Part shown: positions 1 to 12,800 of the stretch, piece by piece
Position numbering within the stretch: position 1 is the stretch's first letter
How the letters are laid out: every line of letters begins with the position of its first letter
Assembly (NCBI GenBank): GCA_030848705.1
Contig: JAUIZM010000019.1
Coordinates: 1,364,001 to 1,428,000, forward strand
Length of the DNA stretch: 64,000 bases
Direction: 5' to 3'
Source: Heracleum sosnowskyi
Taxonomy: Eukaryota > Streptophyta > Magnoliopsida > Apiales > Apiaceae
Program-made: the position numbers and the translations under genes
The notes under the pieces: generated by a model
Told to the model about the DNA's origin: nothing
Database searches by the model: none
The model's input: the letters and a program-made list of their open reading frames with translations, nothing else

Positions 1-399
1 GATAATAACTTTACTGTTTGTGCTCTATCTTGAGTTTTAAACAACAGATTTTAACGATTTTACAGCCCACGCGAAGCTTACAAAATTATCTTTAATTTAA
101 TGATGGTTTAATAATTATTATCTAACTGGAACTATCCATAAACTAAAGAGAAAAGATAATTACGAATTTTTACATAAAGATTTCTATTCAATATAGAAAA
201 CCTATTTATAATTGATTTAAATTATCAAAATACATCTTTTAGTATTTAAATACTATCCTATTAATAATCAAATACAATTTTTAATATTATATCTGACGGT
301 CCTCATTGATTTGAAGATTTATAGTTTAATAATCCAACGGATCGTATACTTTTGGTCGTACAGTGACCAACCAAAGTTTTGGACGCTTATTATATATAA
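1..399 (-). repeat. Tail of a Helitron-like element cut by the window edge
   Basis: This segment matches the right-hand ends of the elements at 400-4284 and 22440-26096: the same text around 'acagcccacgcgaagc', the same 'gaccaaccaaagttttgg' stretch, and the same final 'cgcttattatatata'. It is the right end (5' end on the minus strand) of a third copy that begins outside the window. No coding potential is visible. Confidence 0.6.
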
Positions 400-3300
400 C
401 TAGCTTATAGCCCGTGCTATGCACGGTTACTAAAATTTTATTTATAATTATTCTGCTTATAATTATATTTTTATTACGATGCAACATACGATTGTTTTTT
501 AATATTTATAATTATATATATTTATGAATATTTTAATATTTAAAAGTTATTAGTTTATATGATTAAATTATTGTTAAAAAGGATTTAGCCAAAAAAAATT
601 ATAGTTAAAATTTGATATTTATTACATTTTACACGCTCAATTTTATATTTGTTTATATTGAGTTATAAAAGTTAGATTTGGCCAATTTTACGGTTCACAT
701 GAAATTCACAAAATAATCTTTAATTTAGTTGTGGTTTAATAGTTCTTTTTCAATTAAAAACTATTCTAAAACTAAAAAGAGAATAAAGTGACGAAATTTA
801 ATGTTGAGAATTCTATTCGATTTAGGAAATCTACTTAACTTATATGTAGTTTAGATTATTAGAATAATCTTTATTAACCAAATACATGTTTTAATGTTAA
901 ATCTAACGGTTTTCACCTATCTATTTAAGATTAAACGATTTTTATTATTTTGGTTATAAATGGGTTTCCTTATTTAATTACAACTATTTTTATATTTTAA
1001 CTTTTTGGAAAATCCAATCCTAATATAATATATTTTGATAATAATTTCTTTTTATATGATATAATCTTGATCATCTATTTTTAAAAGTATTGGATCTAAC
1101 GGTTGAGAATGTGTTGGCGGTATTTAGGACCAAATTACCAGGATAACATCATTAATTTTTCTTAATATTTATAATTTTTAATTTTTTTAAATATTCATTG
1201 CTAAAATATAATATACTCTTTTTTGTAATATGTTAATGATGCGGGAACTTTGAACTTTTGAGAAAATAAATTATCAATTAAAATATATTTTTTTGTAATA
1301 GTTCTTCTTTTAAAGCAGTACACCGTGACGATCAAAATTCTGTATAAAATTCATTTTTTTTATAGTATATCACGTAAATATCTATGTTATTATATTAAAA
1401 ATTAAATAATGAAAGCTTTCTTATAAGTGTGGTCGCTTTGTCACTCAATCCATAATCGTTGGATCTTTCAAATTAAATTGTTGAGAAACGTTACGTATAA
1501 CAGTAAAATTATCATGTCGAATGATCTAAGATTTGAATCTATCAACAACATAATAAAATTTACAGGTTTTTTTTTTAAATTTTTTTTTTCATTTTTTTTC
1601 TTTTAGACATAGGTTATTTCATAATATTTTTTGTAAAGTACGATTTTTCAGAAAAGTACTATACTAATTGATTAAAAAACTTTTAAAGTTTCGAATTTAA
1701 TAATTATCAATGTATATAGGTTAAAAAAGTTAGGTCTGTAGCTGAGTCTACAATTTCAAAATAGGGTTTTTTTTAATATAAATATAGTCCTGCTAACAAT
1801 GAAATTAGGTCTCTATGAGTGCTTATAAAACAAAATCACCATTTGCGTATAATTTATTATTTAATAATAAATTATATTTGATTAGTTATGATCTACAACT
1901 TAATAAAATAGGATAAAAAATATGCACAATTTTATAAAATTTTATCCTCGTATTATTATATTCTTTGTTGATTTGAATTTTTCTTAGATTAATTTTAATT
2001 TTTGAACATAGATTTCTAAATTTAAAATAGTTAGAAAAAAGTAATTAAATTGGCGTTAAAATAATGATGACATAATAATCATTATTAGAATTCAAATACT
2101 CACTTTACTGATTTGAGTTTTATCTTGTGTTTTAAAAATCAGATTTTGACGATTTTACACCCCACGTGAAGATAATTAAATTATTTTTAATTAAAAGATG
2201 GTTTAACAATTTTTATCTAACTGGCATTGTCCATGGAAGAGAAAAAAGAAAGTCGCTAAGTTTTTACATGAAGAATTCTATTCAATATAGAAAACTTATT
2301 TATATTTGGTATATTTGGTTTAAACTATCAAAATACACTTTTTAAAATTTAAATATAATCCTATTATAAATAAAATACACTTTTTTAATATTTGATCAAA
2401 CGATTTTCATTTATCTAGTTAAGATCTAATAGTTCTTCTTAATTTGGTTGTCACATCCGTATTATGCTTATTATATAAAAGAGTTTAATATAATAAGGAT
2501 ATCAAGTACATACTAATATAAGTATCTTACTAACTCCTTTTACTTTTAATGTTTCGGTTTTATTTATAGTGTATATAAAATTTTAAAATACATTATTACT
2601 TTAAAATTATTACATAGTATAAAAATTATGTTATGATTATATAAAATTTTATTCTCATATTATTATAGTCTTTATCGATTTGAATTTGTTCTTAATTTAT
2701 TTTAATACTTTATTGAAAGAAAGATAAAATTTCTATATTTAAAAGAATTAGTGGGAAAATAAATAAATTGGTGCAACAATTATAAAAAAATATTTATTAA
2801 AATTTAGATACTCACTTTACTATTTGGGTTCTATCCTGAGTTTTAGAAATTGAATTTTGACGATTTTACAACCCATGTGAAACTAACGAAATTATCTTTA
2901 ATTTAATGATGATTTAATAATTATTATCTAACTTGACCAGTGACCTACCCATAAACCGAAAAGAAAAGATGGTTAAATATTATATTCAAAATTATTGTTT
3001 ATGAATATGAAACCCTCAATATTTTAATAATATTTTGATATTATCCTTTTATGTTTGTTATATGTAAAATAATATAATTATAATTTGTATTAATCAAATT
3101 GTTATGTTTCTTCAGAAAAAAAATGTTTAAATTTATTCATGTACATGAGTTCTCCTAAGTCTCTTATAACGCAGGGTCCACATGTATCATTGTTATATGA
3201 TATACATGAGCATTATATTGATAATTTTTAATATTGTAATCGATATGAATTGTTATCTGATATTTGGTTTAACAATTATTAACTAACTCGAACTATACAT

Positions 3301-4284
3301 AAATTAAAGAGAAAGGATATTTAAGAATTTTTACATTGAAAAAATTGAAATTATCACAATACACTTTTTAGTATTTAAATATAATTCTATTATTAATCAG
3401 ATACACTTTTTAATATTAGATCTAACAATTCGCATCGATCTATTTAAGATCTAACTGTAATAATTAATTTGGTCGTATAGTGGTCGTACACGGACCAGAT
3501 CGATTTTATTTTTTTCTTAAATTGATTTTAATATTTTATTGAAATAAACAGAGAATTTATAAATTTAAAAGAATTAGGAAAAAAATTAAATTGGTGCTAC
3601 AATAATAAAAAAAATTATTAAAATTTAGATAATCACTTTAATGTTTGGGCTCTATCTTGAGTTTTAGACAACAGATTTTAACAATTTTACAGCCCACGCG
3701 AAGCTAACAAAATTATCTTTAATTTAATGATGGTTTAATAATTATTATCTAACTGGAACTATCCATAAACTAAAGAGAAAAGATAATTACGATTTTTTAC
3801 ATAAAGATTTCTATTCAATATAGAAAACCTATTTATAATTGGTTTAAATTAAAAAAAAATATTAAAATTTAGATAAGCACTTTACTGTTTGGGCTGTATC
3901 TTGAGTTTTAGACAACAGATTTTAACAATTTTACAGCGCACGCGAAGCTAACAAAATTATCTTTAATTTAATGATGGTTTAATAATTATTATCTAACTGG
4001 AACTATCCATAAACTAAATAGAAAAGATAATTACGATTTTTTAAATAAAGATTTCTATTCAATATAGAAAACCTATTTATAATTGGTTTAAATTATCAAA
4101 ATACACCTTTTAGTATTTAAATACTATCCTATTATTAATCAAATACAATTTTTAATATTATATCTAACGGTCCTCATCTATTTGAATATTTATAGTTTTA
4201 TAATCCAACGGATCATATACTTTTGGTAGTACAGTGACCGACCAAAGTTTTGGATAAAATCTCCCTTACGCTTATTATATATAA
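400..4284 (-). mobile_element. Non-autonomous Helitron-like element, copy A
   Basis: On the minus strand the element ends with a hairpin (CCGTGC, 3-nt loop, GCACGG, at 412-426) followed by a short spacer and CTAG (400-403). A terminal hairpin plus CTRR is the classic Helitron 3' end. The right end 'cgcttattatatataa' abuts the CTAG of the next element. A near-identical second copy lies at 22440-26096. Inside, a module of several hundred bases containing 'gattttacagcccacgcgaagc' recurs in diverged form, and a block of about 230-250 bp near 3630-4090 is duplicated here but single in the other copy. No Rep/helicase reading frame is present, so it is non-autonomous. The expected 5'-TC is not obvious, so the left terminus is uncertain. 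Confidence 0.55.
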
Positions 4285-4865
4285 CTAGTTTAAAACCCGT
4301 GCGATGCACGGATTGTTATTAATAATTATTATTTTTATTATTGATGTTTTAATATTTTATTAATTTGCATTTGCTAAAAAAAATAAGTAGGCCTGTTAAA
4401 CTTTTTTAAATAATTAAAAATATTAAAAAAGATTTTAAAATAAATTAATAACTGTTTGTCCATGATATTTTTTGAAAATGAGGGTCTTGGTAAGGAAAAA
4501 TAGAAAAAGTAACATGTTTTAGCTGAAAAGGTAAGTGTCCGTAATTAAAAGTATTTAAATAGATTTCAAAATAAATAAGTAAGGATTTGCCCGGGATATT
4601 TTTCGAAAATGAGCAGTTTTAGTAAGTAAAAATAGAAAGAGTAACATGTTTTGTTAAAAACTATAATCGCCCGTGTTTTTTTTAGAAAAATAGAGGATTT
4701 TGTTAGAAAAAAATAAAAAAAGGTAATGTATTTTAGCTGAAAAGTTAATTGGTTAGTGATAATTTTTTTAAACAAAAAGTAAGAGTAATTAAGTAAAATA
4801 ACTAATTACCGACCATTCGTCCGTCCGACTACCAAACTTTTAATGTTTCATCTTTAATAATATAG
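4285..4865 (-). mobile_element. Short Helitron-like element
   Basis: It begins (3' end on minus) with CTAG at 4285-4288 and the hairpin CCGTGC-gat-GCACGG. It ends near 'aatgtttcatctttaataatata', which resembles the right ends of the neighbouring short elements. The body is made of an AT-rich word of about 90-130 bp containing 'cccg(t/g)gatatttttngaaaatgag' repeated in tandem. There is no gene. Confidence 0.5.
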
Positions 4866-5657
4866 ATTAAAACCCATGCGATGCACGAATTATTTTTAAT
4901 AATTATTAATTTTATTATTTATATTTCAAATTTTATTAATTGCATTTATTAAAAAAAATAAGTAGGTATGTTAAACATTTTTAAATAATTAAAAGTATAA
5001 AAATGGATTTTCAAATAAATAAGTAACGGTTTGCCCGTGATATTTTGGAAAAATAGGGGGTTTAGTAAGAAAAATAGAAAGTAACATGTTTTCGTTGAAT
5101 TTTAAAATATAAAAGTAACGATTTGCCCGTGATATTTTTGGAAAAAGAAGGGTTTTAGTAAGAAAAATAGAAAATGTGACATGATTTAGTTGAAAAAAGT
5201 AATTATCAATTAAAAGTATTAAAATAGATTTTAAAGTAAATAAATAAGGGTTTGCCGTGATATATTTGGAAAAGGAGGGATTTTAGTAAGGAAAATATAA
5301 AATATAACATGTTTTAGTTGAAAAAGATAATTTCCCGTGATTTTTCTAGAAAAAGAGGGGAAAGGTAATTGCCAATTAAAAGTATTAAAATAGGTTTAAA
5401 ATAAATAAATAAATAAGAGTTTGCTCATGATATATTTGAAAAATGAGGGATTTTAGCAAGACAAATAGAAAAAGTAACATGTTTTAGCTGAAAAAGAAAT
5501 TGCCCGTGAATTTTTTAGAAAAAAATGGTAATATATATTTAACTGAAAGGTTAACTAATTATAATAATTTTTATAATAATTAAATAAACAATTAAATAAG
5601 ACAAGTACTGCATCAAAAAACATGTACCACTTTCAATGTTTCGTCTTTAATAATATA
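4866..5657 (-). mobile_element. Short Helitron-like element with tandem internal repeats
   Basis: It starts with a decayed hairpin (cccatgcgatgcacga) in the position of the other terminal hairpins and ends at 'caatgtttcgtctttaataatata'. At least five tandem copies of a word of about 90-110 bp ('gcccgtgatatttttggaaaa...gttttagtaagaaaaatagaaaa') fill the interior. The CTRR end is not conserved here, so this is called by analogy with its neighbours. Confidence 0.4.
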
Positions 5658-6015
5658 GTATAGATAGAGAGATAAATTTATAATATTACTATTTTATGCT
5701 ACTAAATGAAATAGCCCGTGATATTTTTGAGGTTTTAGTTAGGAGAAATATTAGTTAGAAAATATAAAAAATATATACATTTTGGAAAAAAAAAAGTAAT
5801 CGGTTAGTCATTAATAATTATAATATTATTATTTTATTTTATTAAATAGAATTGTTCGTGATATTTTTGAAAAATGAGAGGTTTTATTTAGGAAAAATAG
5901 AAAAGTAGAATTTTTAGTTAGAAATTATAAAAAGGAATATACAGTTTGGCTAAAAATGATAATGAGTGAGTTATTAGCAATTATAACCTTATTATGTTAT
6001 TTTATTAAATGAAAC
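5658..6015 (-). mobile_element. Left half of a Helitron-like element split by the gypsy insertion
   Basis: It carries the same 'cccgtgatatttttga...ggttttagttaggaaaaatagaaaa' repeats as the adjacent elements. The sequence is interrupted exactly at the GAAAC target duplication (6011-6015) and resumes at 21410, where the same repeat continues. The retrotransposon therefore landed inside an existing Helitron-like element. Confidence 0.5.
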
Positions 6016-6519
6016 TGTTATGGATTAAAAAACGTGCTTTGTGAATTTAATGCTAGGTTTAATGAGCTTCGAGCTTTTATGGCTGCACTCGTGTATCCGG
6101 ACTAAATTGGTCCTCACAAGATGCCTACGTATCTCAATTAATGTTGAGAATCAAGCCAAAGACGTAGTTCTGATTGTAGGATCAGGGACCTTATATAGGC
6201 GTCTGGAGCCTAGTATTTATGGTATGTTTGGGAGACTTAACGGATAAGTCTTCTTTTTGATATTGGATAAGTATTGTATTTCTTGCTGAAGAATTCGTTT
6301 CCTTGTTGATAAAGGTTATGACTCATTGATTGCCTTTAATTGGGATTCCAGATCCTTCTTTGACTAATTTTCCATAATCAAGGCTCTTTTCATGAGCTGT
6401 ATATTTTCCCTACTCATTAATTACGAAATTAATGAATAATTAGGGTGTCGGGCCTTAAATATCGGTCTTTTGTTTGAATAGTCAATTATATTTCTATAAT
6501 TACTTTTCTGACCATATCA
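6016..6519 (-). repeat. 3' LTR of the gypsy element
   Basis: 504 bp, matching 20906-21409 except for G versus A in 'gtctgg(a)gcc/gaacc' near 6207. The short plus-strand frame inside it is not a gene; the same frame occurs in the other LTR. Confidence 0.95.
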
Positions 6520-6532
6520 TTTGCCCCCCAAC
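6520..6532 (-). other. Polypurine tract
   Basis: On the minus strand this reads GTTGGGGGGCAAA directly against the 3' LTR, the expected place for second-strand priming. Confidence 0.8.
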
Positions 6533-6669
6533 TTCTGGGAAAATCTCCCCGGGATTTTCGTAGAAGTTATAACAGTCATTTTTCGAGATCTTATTTTTCA
6601 CGAATTTTTGTTCCACTTTCCTGGAAAATAATTAATAATAATTTTCCCCTTTATTTTTTGGAAAATCTG

Positions 6670-7480
6670 TGCTCTGGGCGCGCATACCCCCGCCTAGGAG
6701 ACATCCTAGGTCGCCACGCCTAGGAACTATGTCTCCTGGGCGTGGGTCTTTGAAGATTGGCTCAAGGAACTTCTGGGCGTGGGTACCCCCGCCTAGGAGA
6801 CATCCTAGGTTGCCACGCCTAGGAACTATGTCTCCTGGGCGTGGGTCTTTGAAGATTGGCTCAATGAGCTTCTGGGCGCGGGTACCCCCGCCTAGGAGAC
6901 ATCCTAGGTTGCCACGCCTAGGAACTATGTCTCCTGGGCGTGGGTCTTTGAAGATTGGCTCAATGAGCTTCTGGGCGCGGGTACCCCCGCCTAGGAGACA
7001 TCCTAGGTTGCCACGCCTAGGAACTATGTCTCCTGGGCGTGGGTCTTTGAAGATTGGCTCAATGAACTTCTGGGCGTGGGTACCCCCGCCTAGGAGACAT
7101 CCTAGGTTGCCACGCCTAGGAACTATGTCTCCTGGGCGTGGGTCTTTGAAGATTGGCTCAATGAGCTTCTGGGCGTGGGTACCCCCGCCTAGGAGACATC
7201 CTAGGTTGCCACGCCTAGGAACTATGTCTCCTGGGCGTGGGTCTTTGAAGATTGGCTCAATGAGCTTCTGGGCGTGGGTACCCCCGCCTAGGAGACATCC
7301 TAGGTTGCCACGCCTAGGAACTATGTCTCCTGGGCGTGGGTCTTAGAGGCCCTGCCTTATTCAGTTTCTTGGCGCGGGTACCCCCGCCTAGGAGACGTTC
7401 TAGGCTGCCACGCCTAGAAACTATGTCTCCTGGGCGTGGGTTTTAGAAGCCCTGCCTTAATCAGTTTCTTGGCGTTGGTA
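6670..7480. repeat. 99-bp minisatellite in the retrotransposon 3' untranslated region
   Basis: 'tacccccgcctagg' recurs at 6685, 6784, 6883, 6982, 7081, 7180 and 7279, exactly 99 bp apart, then at 7379 in a diverged unit, with a further degenerate remnant after it. It is far more GC-rich than its surroundings. Each unit contains arms CCCCCGCCTAGGAGACAT and ATGTCTCCTGGGCGTGGG, which can pair over 18 bp with two imperfect positions. Because 99 is a multiple of 3, a 225-codon frame runs through the array (6669-7346), but this follows from the period and is not a gene. Hypervariable tandem repeats are known in this part of Tat elements. Confidence 0.93.
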
Positions 7481-7999
7481 TGAACGCCAAGGGAACATTG
7501 AACATAAGTTTTTCGAAATCGGGCCTTGTGTCGGGACTTTTTCCTTTGTTTGGTTAATATTTAAACCATACATATTTTTATATGTTGAATGTTCTAGATT
7601 TTTCTAGAACTTCCAATTCAAATTTATTTGGACTTCCCGCCTAACGATTTTCCAGGTTCTTCTAGAACTTGCAATTCAAATTTTGAACTTATTTGGGCTT
7701 CCCGCCTATGATAGGCCCAATGACCTGTTCCAGGTCCAGATACCGTCTATAGGCGGTTCATTGGAACGTTGTCACCGACAATTACTTCTATAAATTGCGT
7801 GGAGTAGAACTTTCATTTTCCACACTTCAAAATCATTCTACTAAACTTTCTCAGAAACTTTCCTTAGAAAAGCTCTGCTAGGGTTCCGTGGTAAAGCGAT
7901 TTCCGGCATTCAAGCCACCGTGCATTTTCCAGTTTCCGTTTCAATCTTCATCTTCTCCACCAAGCTTTCTGGGTTCAGGCATTCTTCGGAAGGATTTTA
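7481..7999 (+). promoter_or_regulatory. Candidate promoter and leader of the antisense-oriented gene
   Basis: A TATA-like TATAAAT sits at 7789-7795, about 205 bp before the ATG at 8000. It is followed by a pyrimidine-rich leader ('ttcattttccacacttc'). Upstream are paired short repeats 'ttctagaactt(c/g)caattcaaatt' (about 7610 and 7657). Inferred, not proven. Confidence 0.4.
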
Positions 8000-9860
8000 A
8001 TGGCGGATTCAAGCTCATCTCAATCCCAGTTATCTCAACCTTCTCGCCCTGCCAGAGCAAATCGAGGTAATCCACCTCCAAAATCTCTAGTTCATGCAAA
8101 TGTTTTTTCCCTTAGGGATTTACTTTCTGATTTTGGGGATGCTTTCCCAAATCTTCTTCATTTAGAGGCCCATAATATTCCTTCTAAATACAAACAGAGT
8201 AGAGTCGATGATATTTCCGTTCTTTTCGGCATAAAGGCCCCTTATAGGGCCGTAGCTCCTGGCCCAAATGATAGGGCCTGTTATCCTAAGCCTGGGGCCA
8301 TTAGGATGTACAAGGAAACTTTTCATTCTGGCTTTCGCCTTCCTCCTCACCCGTTTGTTCTTCGTTTATTAGCTGAGGTCAAAATCTGTCCCACACAATT
8401 AATGCCCAATGGGTGGAGATTCATATACTGCTTCTTGGCCCAATGCATGAAACATAGGGTAGAACCTAGTGTATCCGTATTTAGATATCTCTTTAAATTT
8501 GTAAATGCTCCAGATGATATAGGTTGGGTCAAGATTCAATATCGAACCTTAAACCGTAGTTGCTTCGTTTCTGGTTCTTCTCCCGACTCTCTTCCTTCGT
8601 GGAAAAAAGAGTGGTTTTATATTTACTTAGATGGGGATGATTGGAACAATTATTTTTGTCCTAACTTCACAAGGGCTACGGATGGTTCTTTAAGGTCCCT
8701 TAAATTAGGGGTAGATGATCTTGCGGCAATTCAACTCCTGACGGATGATTGCTTGCATCATTGCAATCTCTTAATTTCTGAGGATAACCTTCAAGCTATG
8801 GGGCTTAGCACCCTTGAGCCTCGGGGTATATAACTTAACTTTCTTTCTTTTATTCTTTGTTGTCATATAATATGATTGTAACGCTTGTTTTTTCTTTCCA
8901 GCCAAAACTGCCTTGAATGCTATTTTCAAGAGGAGGGAGGATCACGCCTCTAAGGCGGTGATCGTGGAGATAGATAGGCCTTCCAAGCGGAAGAAAGCCG
9001 TTGATGGATCCCCTGCTGTGGAGAAGGTGCCTGCTTTTTTGGCTGAGCGGCCTGTACTTGTTGACGAGGATCCCAACCCATTTGTGGTAAAATGGGGTTT
9101 GCTTAACAGGGATACCGTAGTTGGTGATTCCAGGGCTGCGGCAGAGTGGTCTAGGAATGTGGTCACTCCACGGGACGTGGCCCATGTCGTGGAATCCTCG
9201 GAGGACCTTCAGATTGAGCTTCTTGGGGCCCAAGCCCTTGCTTCTGTAAGTAATTTTCACTTTTGTTTAATCTTTCTTTTAATTGTTCATTTTAAAATAT
9301 ATGCCTTTGTTTTATAGGCTAACACCTATCACCAAGCTGCCCTTCACAACTTGAAGGCAGTTCGAGCTGAAAAGCTGATTGCTGAGAGGGACAGGGACAG
9401 ATATTTTGCTTCCTCTACCTCGAACTTTGAGATGTTTAGAGGAGTTGAGAGGGAGCTTGTAGATGAGAAGGAGAGGGTTAGGCAGCTGGAGGCCCAACTT
9501 CAAAGAGGTCGTGAGGATGTTATTGCTGAGTACAGAGCATCTAAGGAGTTTGATGATCTCCTTAATGCTGAGTATGATGCTAACTTTCCTAGCACTTTCA
9601 AAGATTGTTGGGAATCCATCATTGAAGAGCTGGGAACGAAGATCGAAGGAGTGTCTTTGGATAAGTTCCCCGTTCCTGATTTATCTGGGGCATCCAAGGA
9701 CACTATCATGGATACTGCCATCCCCATTTCTCAGCCCATTGATGATTCTGAGCTCTTTCTGGATTCTGAGCCAGTTAGAGATGGAGATTTGGGTGATGCT
9801 GCCAAGGATGATGTTCCCCTTAACTTAGAGGAGGAGATTCCTCAGGATGATATAGCATAG
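8000..9860 (+). CDS. Three-exon extra gene on the strand opposite gag-pol (PF04195-like)
   Basis: Predicted exons are 8000-8825, 8902-9245 and 9318-9860, joined in frame across a 76-bp intron (GTATAT...CAG) and a 72-bp intron (GTAAGT...TAG), giving 570 residues. Residues 1-30 are Ser/Pro-rich. Residues about 104-220 hold a conserved-looking block (GFRLPPHPFVLRLL, CPTQLMPNGWRFIYCFL, SVFRYLFK, WKKEWFYI) that I recognise as the plant 'putative gypsy type transposon' family (PF04195). Exon 2 is basic (a KRREDH then PSKRKK stretch, possibly nuclear localisation). Exon 3 is a charged probable coiled coil followed by an acidic tail ending at a TAG. Family members occur widely as extra or captured ORFs of Tat-like elements; their biochemical role is unknown. 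It faces pol with about 280 bp between the stop codons. Splice sites are inferred from consensus and frame only. Confidence 0.75.
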
Positions 9861-12800
9861 GTTGGCCCTGCGTGGCTTTTATCTTTATTTATGTTCTTTT
9901 CTGAACTTACCCTTCGGGGTTTTAACTTAACTTTCTTAGTAAGTCTATTTTAGCTTTTCTTGATTTTGCATGCTTAGTTCACATGTCTATCATGATGCAT
10001 TGCATATATAATGAAATCATAAGAATATGAAATTCATAACTTTAAAAATGGGATCAACCCTTACATAATACTCAAGTTTAAAAACTTGGATTGGTTTCGT
10101 CGAACCTTATTTCTAGTAGTGAATCCACTTGGGAAACACTTAAACATAATAAACTTTCAAATTGGAGGCATGCCAAGTCCTCGGCACCTCATGCCCTTCA
10201 AGGGTTTCTAACTTGTATGAGCCTCGACCAAATACGTTCTTGACGCGATATGGTCCTTCCCAATTTGGGGCCAGCTTCCCTTTTTGTCCAACTCCGGATG
10301 CTTCAATTTTTCTGAGAACCAAGTCCCCTTGACGAAAGAACCTTTCTTTAACCCTTAAGTTGTAGTAGAAAGAGGCTTTCTTTTGATGTTCAACTATTTT
10401 GGCGTTTGCTTCATCTCTAACTTCATCAATTAGATCCAAAGCTAGCCTCAAGCCTTCTTCATTTTCTTCTGGTTCATAAGCCTCAACTCTCGGGGAGGTG
10501 TGAGTAATTTCCACCGGGACCACTGCCTCTGCTCCATAAGCCAATAGAAATGGAGTTGCCCCGGTGGTGACCTTGCAAGTAGTACGATATGCCCAAAGTA
10601 TAGGGAGTAATTCGTCTACCCAAGTGTTTCTGGAGCGTTCAACTCTTTTCTTTAGTCCATCAAGGATGATTCGATTTGCAACCTCAGCTTGCCCATTGGC
10701 TTGAGGATGGGCGACAGAAGTGAAGCGCAACTTGATATCGTTTTCATCACAATACTTCTTGAACTCATCGTTGTTAAACTGAGTTCCATTGTCCGTGACC
10801 AGGACTCGTGGAATTCCATATCTGCATATCACATTTTCCCAGAAGAATTGCATCACTTGCTTGGTGGTTATCTTGGCTAATGGCTTAGCCTCAATCCACT
10901 TGGTGAAATAATCAATTGCTACTATCAAGAACTTTCTTTGAGCACTTGCCATAGGAAATGGCCCGAGTATATCCATTCCCCACATAGCAAAGGGGATAGG
11001 TGAGTTAATGGATGTCATCATCTCTGGTGGTTGCCTAACCACTGGTGCATGTTTCTGGCACCGTTCACATTTCTTGACGTAGCTTTTAGCATCAGCAAGT
11101 ATGCTTGGCCAATAGAAACCTAGACGAGTGACTTTATGAGCCAGGGCTCTGCCCCCCAAGTGTTACCCACAAATCCCTTCATGCACTTCCTTTAGGGCCA
11201 ATTCTGCCTCTTGAGGTCTCAAGCACTTTAAGTACGGAATAACAAAAGACTTCTTGTATAGGATTCCCTCAATTAGGGCATACCTTAGTGCTCTGACGTA
11301 TAGCTTTCGTGCTTCTGAAGTGTCGTTGGGCAGCCACCCAGTTTCCAGATGAGCTTTGATGGGATCAATCCAACAACTGGTGATACCAATGGGGGCTACC
11401 AACTTTCCATTGATGCTTGGGGTCTTCAAGACTTGGAAGTATACACTCCCGGCATAGTTTTCAATTTCAGAAGAGGCAAACTTAGACAAGGCATCAGCCT
11501 TCATATTTTCCTCCCTTGGAATGTGCTCCACATAGCATTCATCGAACTGAGTCATAATGGCCTTGACAAGTTTTAAGTACTTGGCCATGACTTCATCTCT
11601 GGCCTCAAACTCCCCATTTACTTGGGAAACCACTAGCCTCGAGTCTCCACATACTTTCAGAGTTTTGACTCTCAAGGCTCCAGCCAGCCCTAAGCCAACT
11701 ATCAGAGCTTCATACTCAGCCTCATTGTTTGTCGTCGGGAAGTCAAGTTTTAGTGCATACTCTATTAGGAATCCATCAGGACTCTGTAGCACTAAACCAG
11801 CTCCACTTGATTTTGTTTTTGATGCTCCATCAAAATAGAGCACCCAACATTCTTTGAAGTTCATTTCCTCATCTTTCTTATCTTCCATAGTTACTTCCTG
11901 CCCCCCGACTTCTTGGTTGTCAATGGTGCATTCAACCATGAAGTCAGCAAGTGCTTGAGCTTTTATGGCCGTCCGAGGCTTATACTTGATATCAAATTCT
12001 CCCAATTCAATGGCCCATTTGATCAATCTTCCACTAACTTGAGGGCTATGCAAGATGTTTCTTAGAGGTTGATCAGTCAAGACCTCTATCTTGTGAGCCT
12101 GGAAGTAGGGGCGTAGCTTTCTTGAGGCCATTATCAAGGCTAAGGCAAACTTCTCAACCATTGAGTAGTTTATTTCTGCCCCATGTAGAATCTTGCTCAC
12201 ATAGTAGATGGGTTTCTGAACCTTCATTTCTTCCTTTACCAAAACAGCTCCAAGGGCTGTGTTAGAAACCGCCAAGTATAAATAGAGAATTTCTCCTGGC
12301 TTGGGTTTTGCCAACAGTGGTGCTTCAGCCATATATTTCTTCAGGGCCTCAAAGGCCTCTTGACTTTCAGTTGTCCATTCAAAATTCTTCACTTTTTTGA
12401 GTGCTTTGAAGAAGGGTAAACACTTCTCTCCAGACTTGGAGATGAATCTTCCCAAAGCAGCCACTCTTCCCGTCAGTTTCTGGACATCCTTAACAGTCTT
12501 TGGTGGTTCCATGTCTAGAATCGCTTTGATTTTGTCGGGATTAGCCTCGATTCCTCTCTTGGAAACCATCAGGCCTAAAAACTTTCCCGAGCCTACACCA
12601 AAGGCACACTTGGCTGGATTCAACATCATCTTGTGGTGTCTTAGCACTTCAAAAGCCTCTCGGAGGTGCTCAATGTGATCGGCCTTATCAAGGATTTTGA
12701 CTAACATGTCATCTACGTAGACCTCCATGGTTTTTCCAATCAAGTGCTCAAAGATTTTGTTCACCAACCTTTGATAGGTTGCTCCAGCATTCTTAAGCCC

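Noticed and set aside
400..4284. Autonomous Helitron
   Set aside because: No Rep/helicase frame of any useful length on either strand.
6669..7346. 225-codon plus-strand frame with 33-residue repeats
   Set aside because: It exists only because the 99-bp minisatellite period is a multiple of three; no start context, splice or family supports a protein.
6670..7480. Evenly spaced GC-rich direct repeats, CRISPR-like at a glance
   Set aside because: Whole units are identical with no unique spacers, and the setting is a plant retrotransposon.
8850..9260. 136-codon minus-strand frame (also at 13897-14307)
   Set aside because: Shadow of exon 2 of the plus-strand gene; it crosses both intron sequences and has no family likeness.
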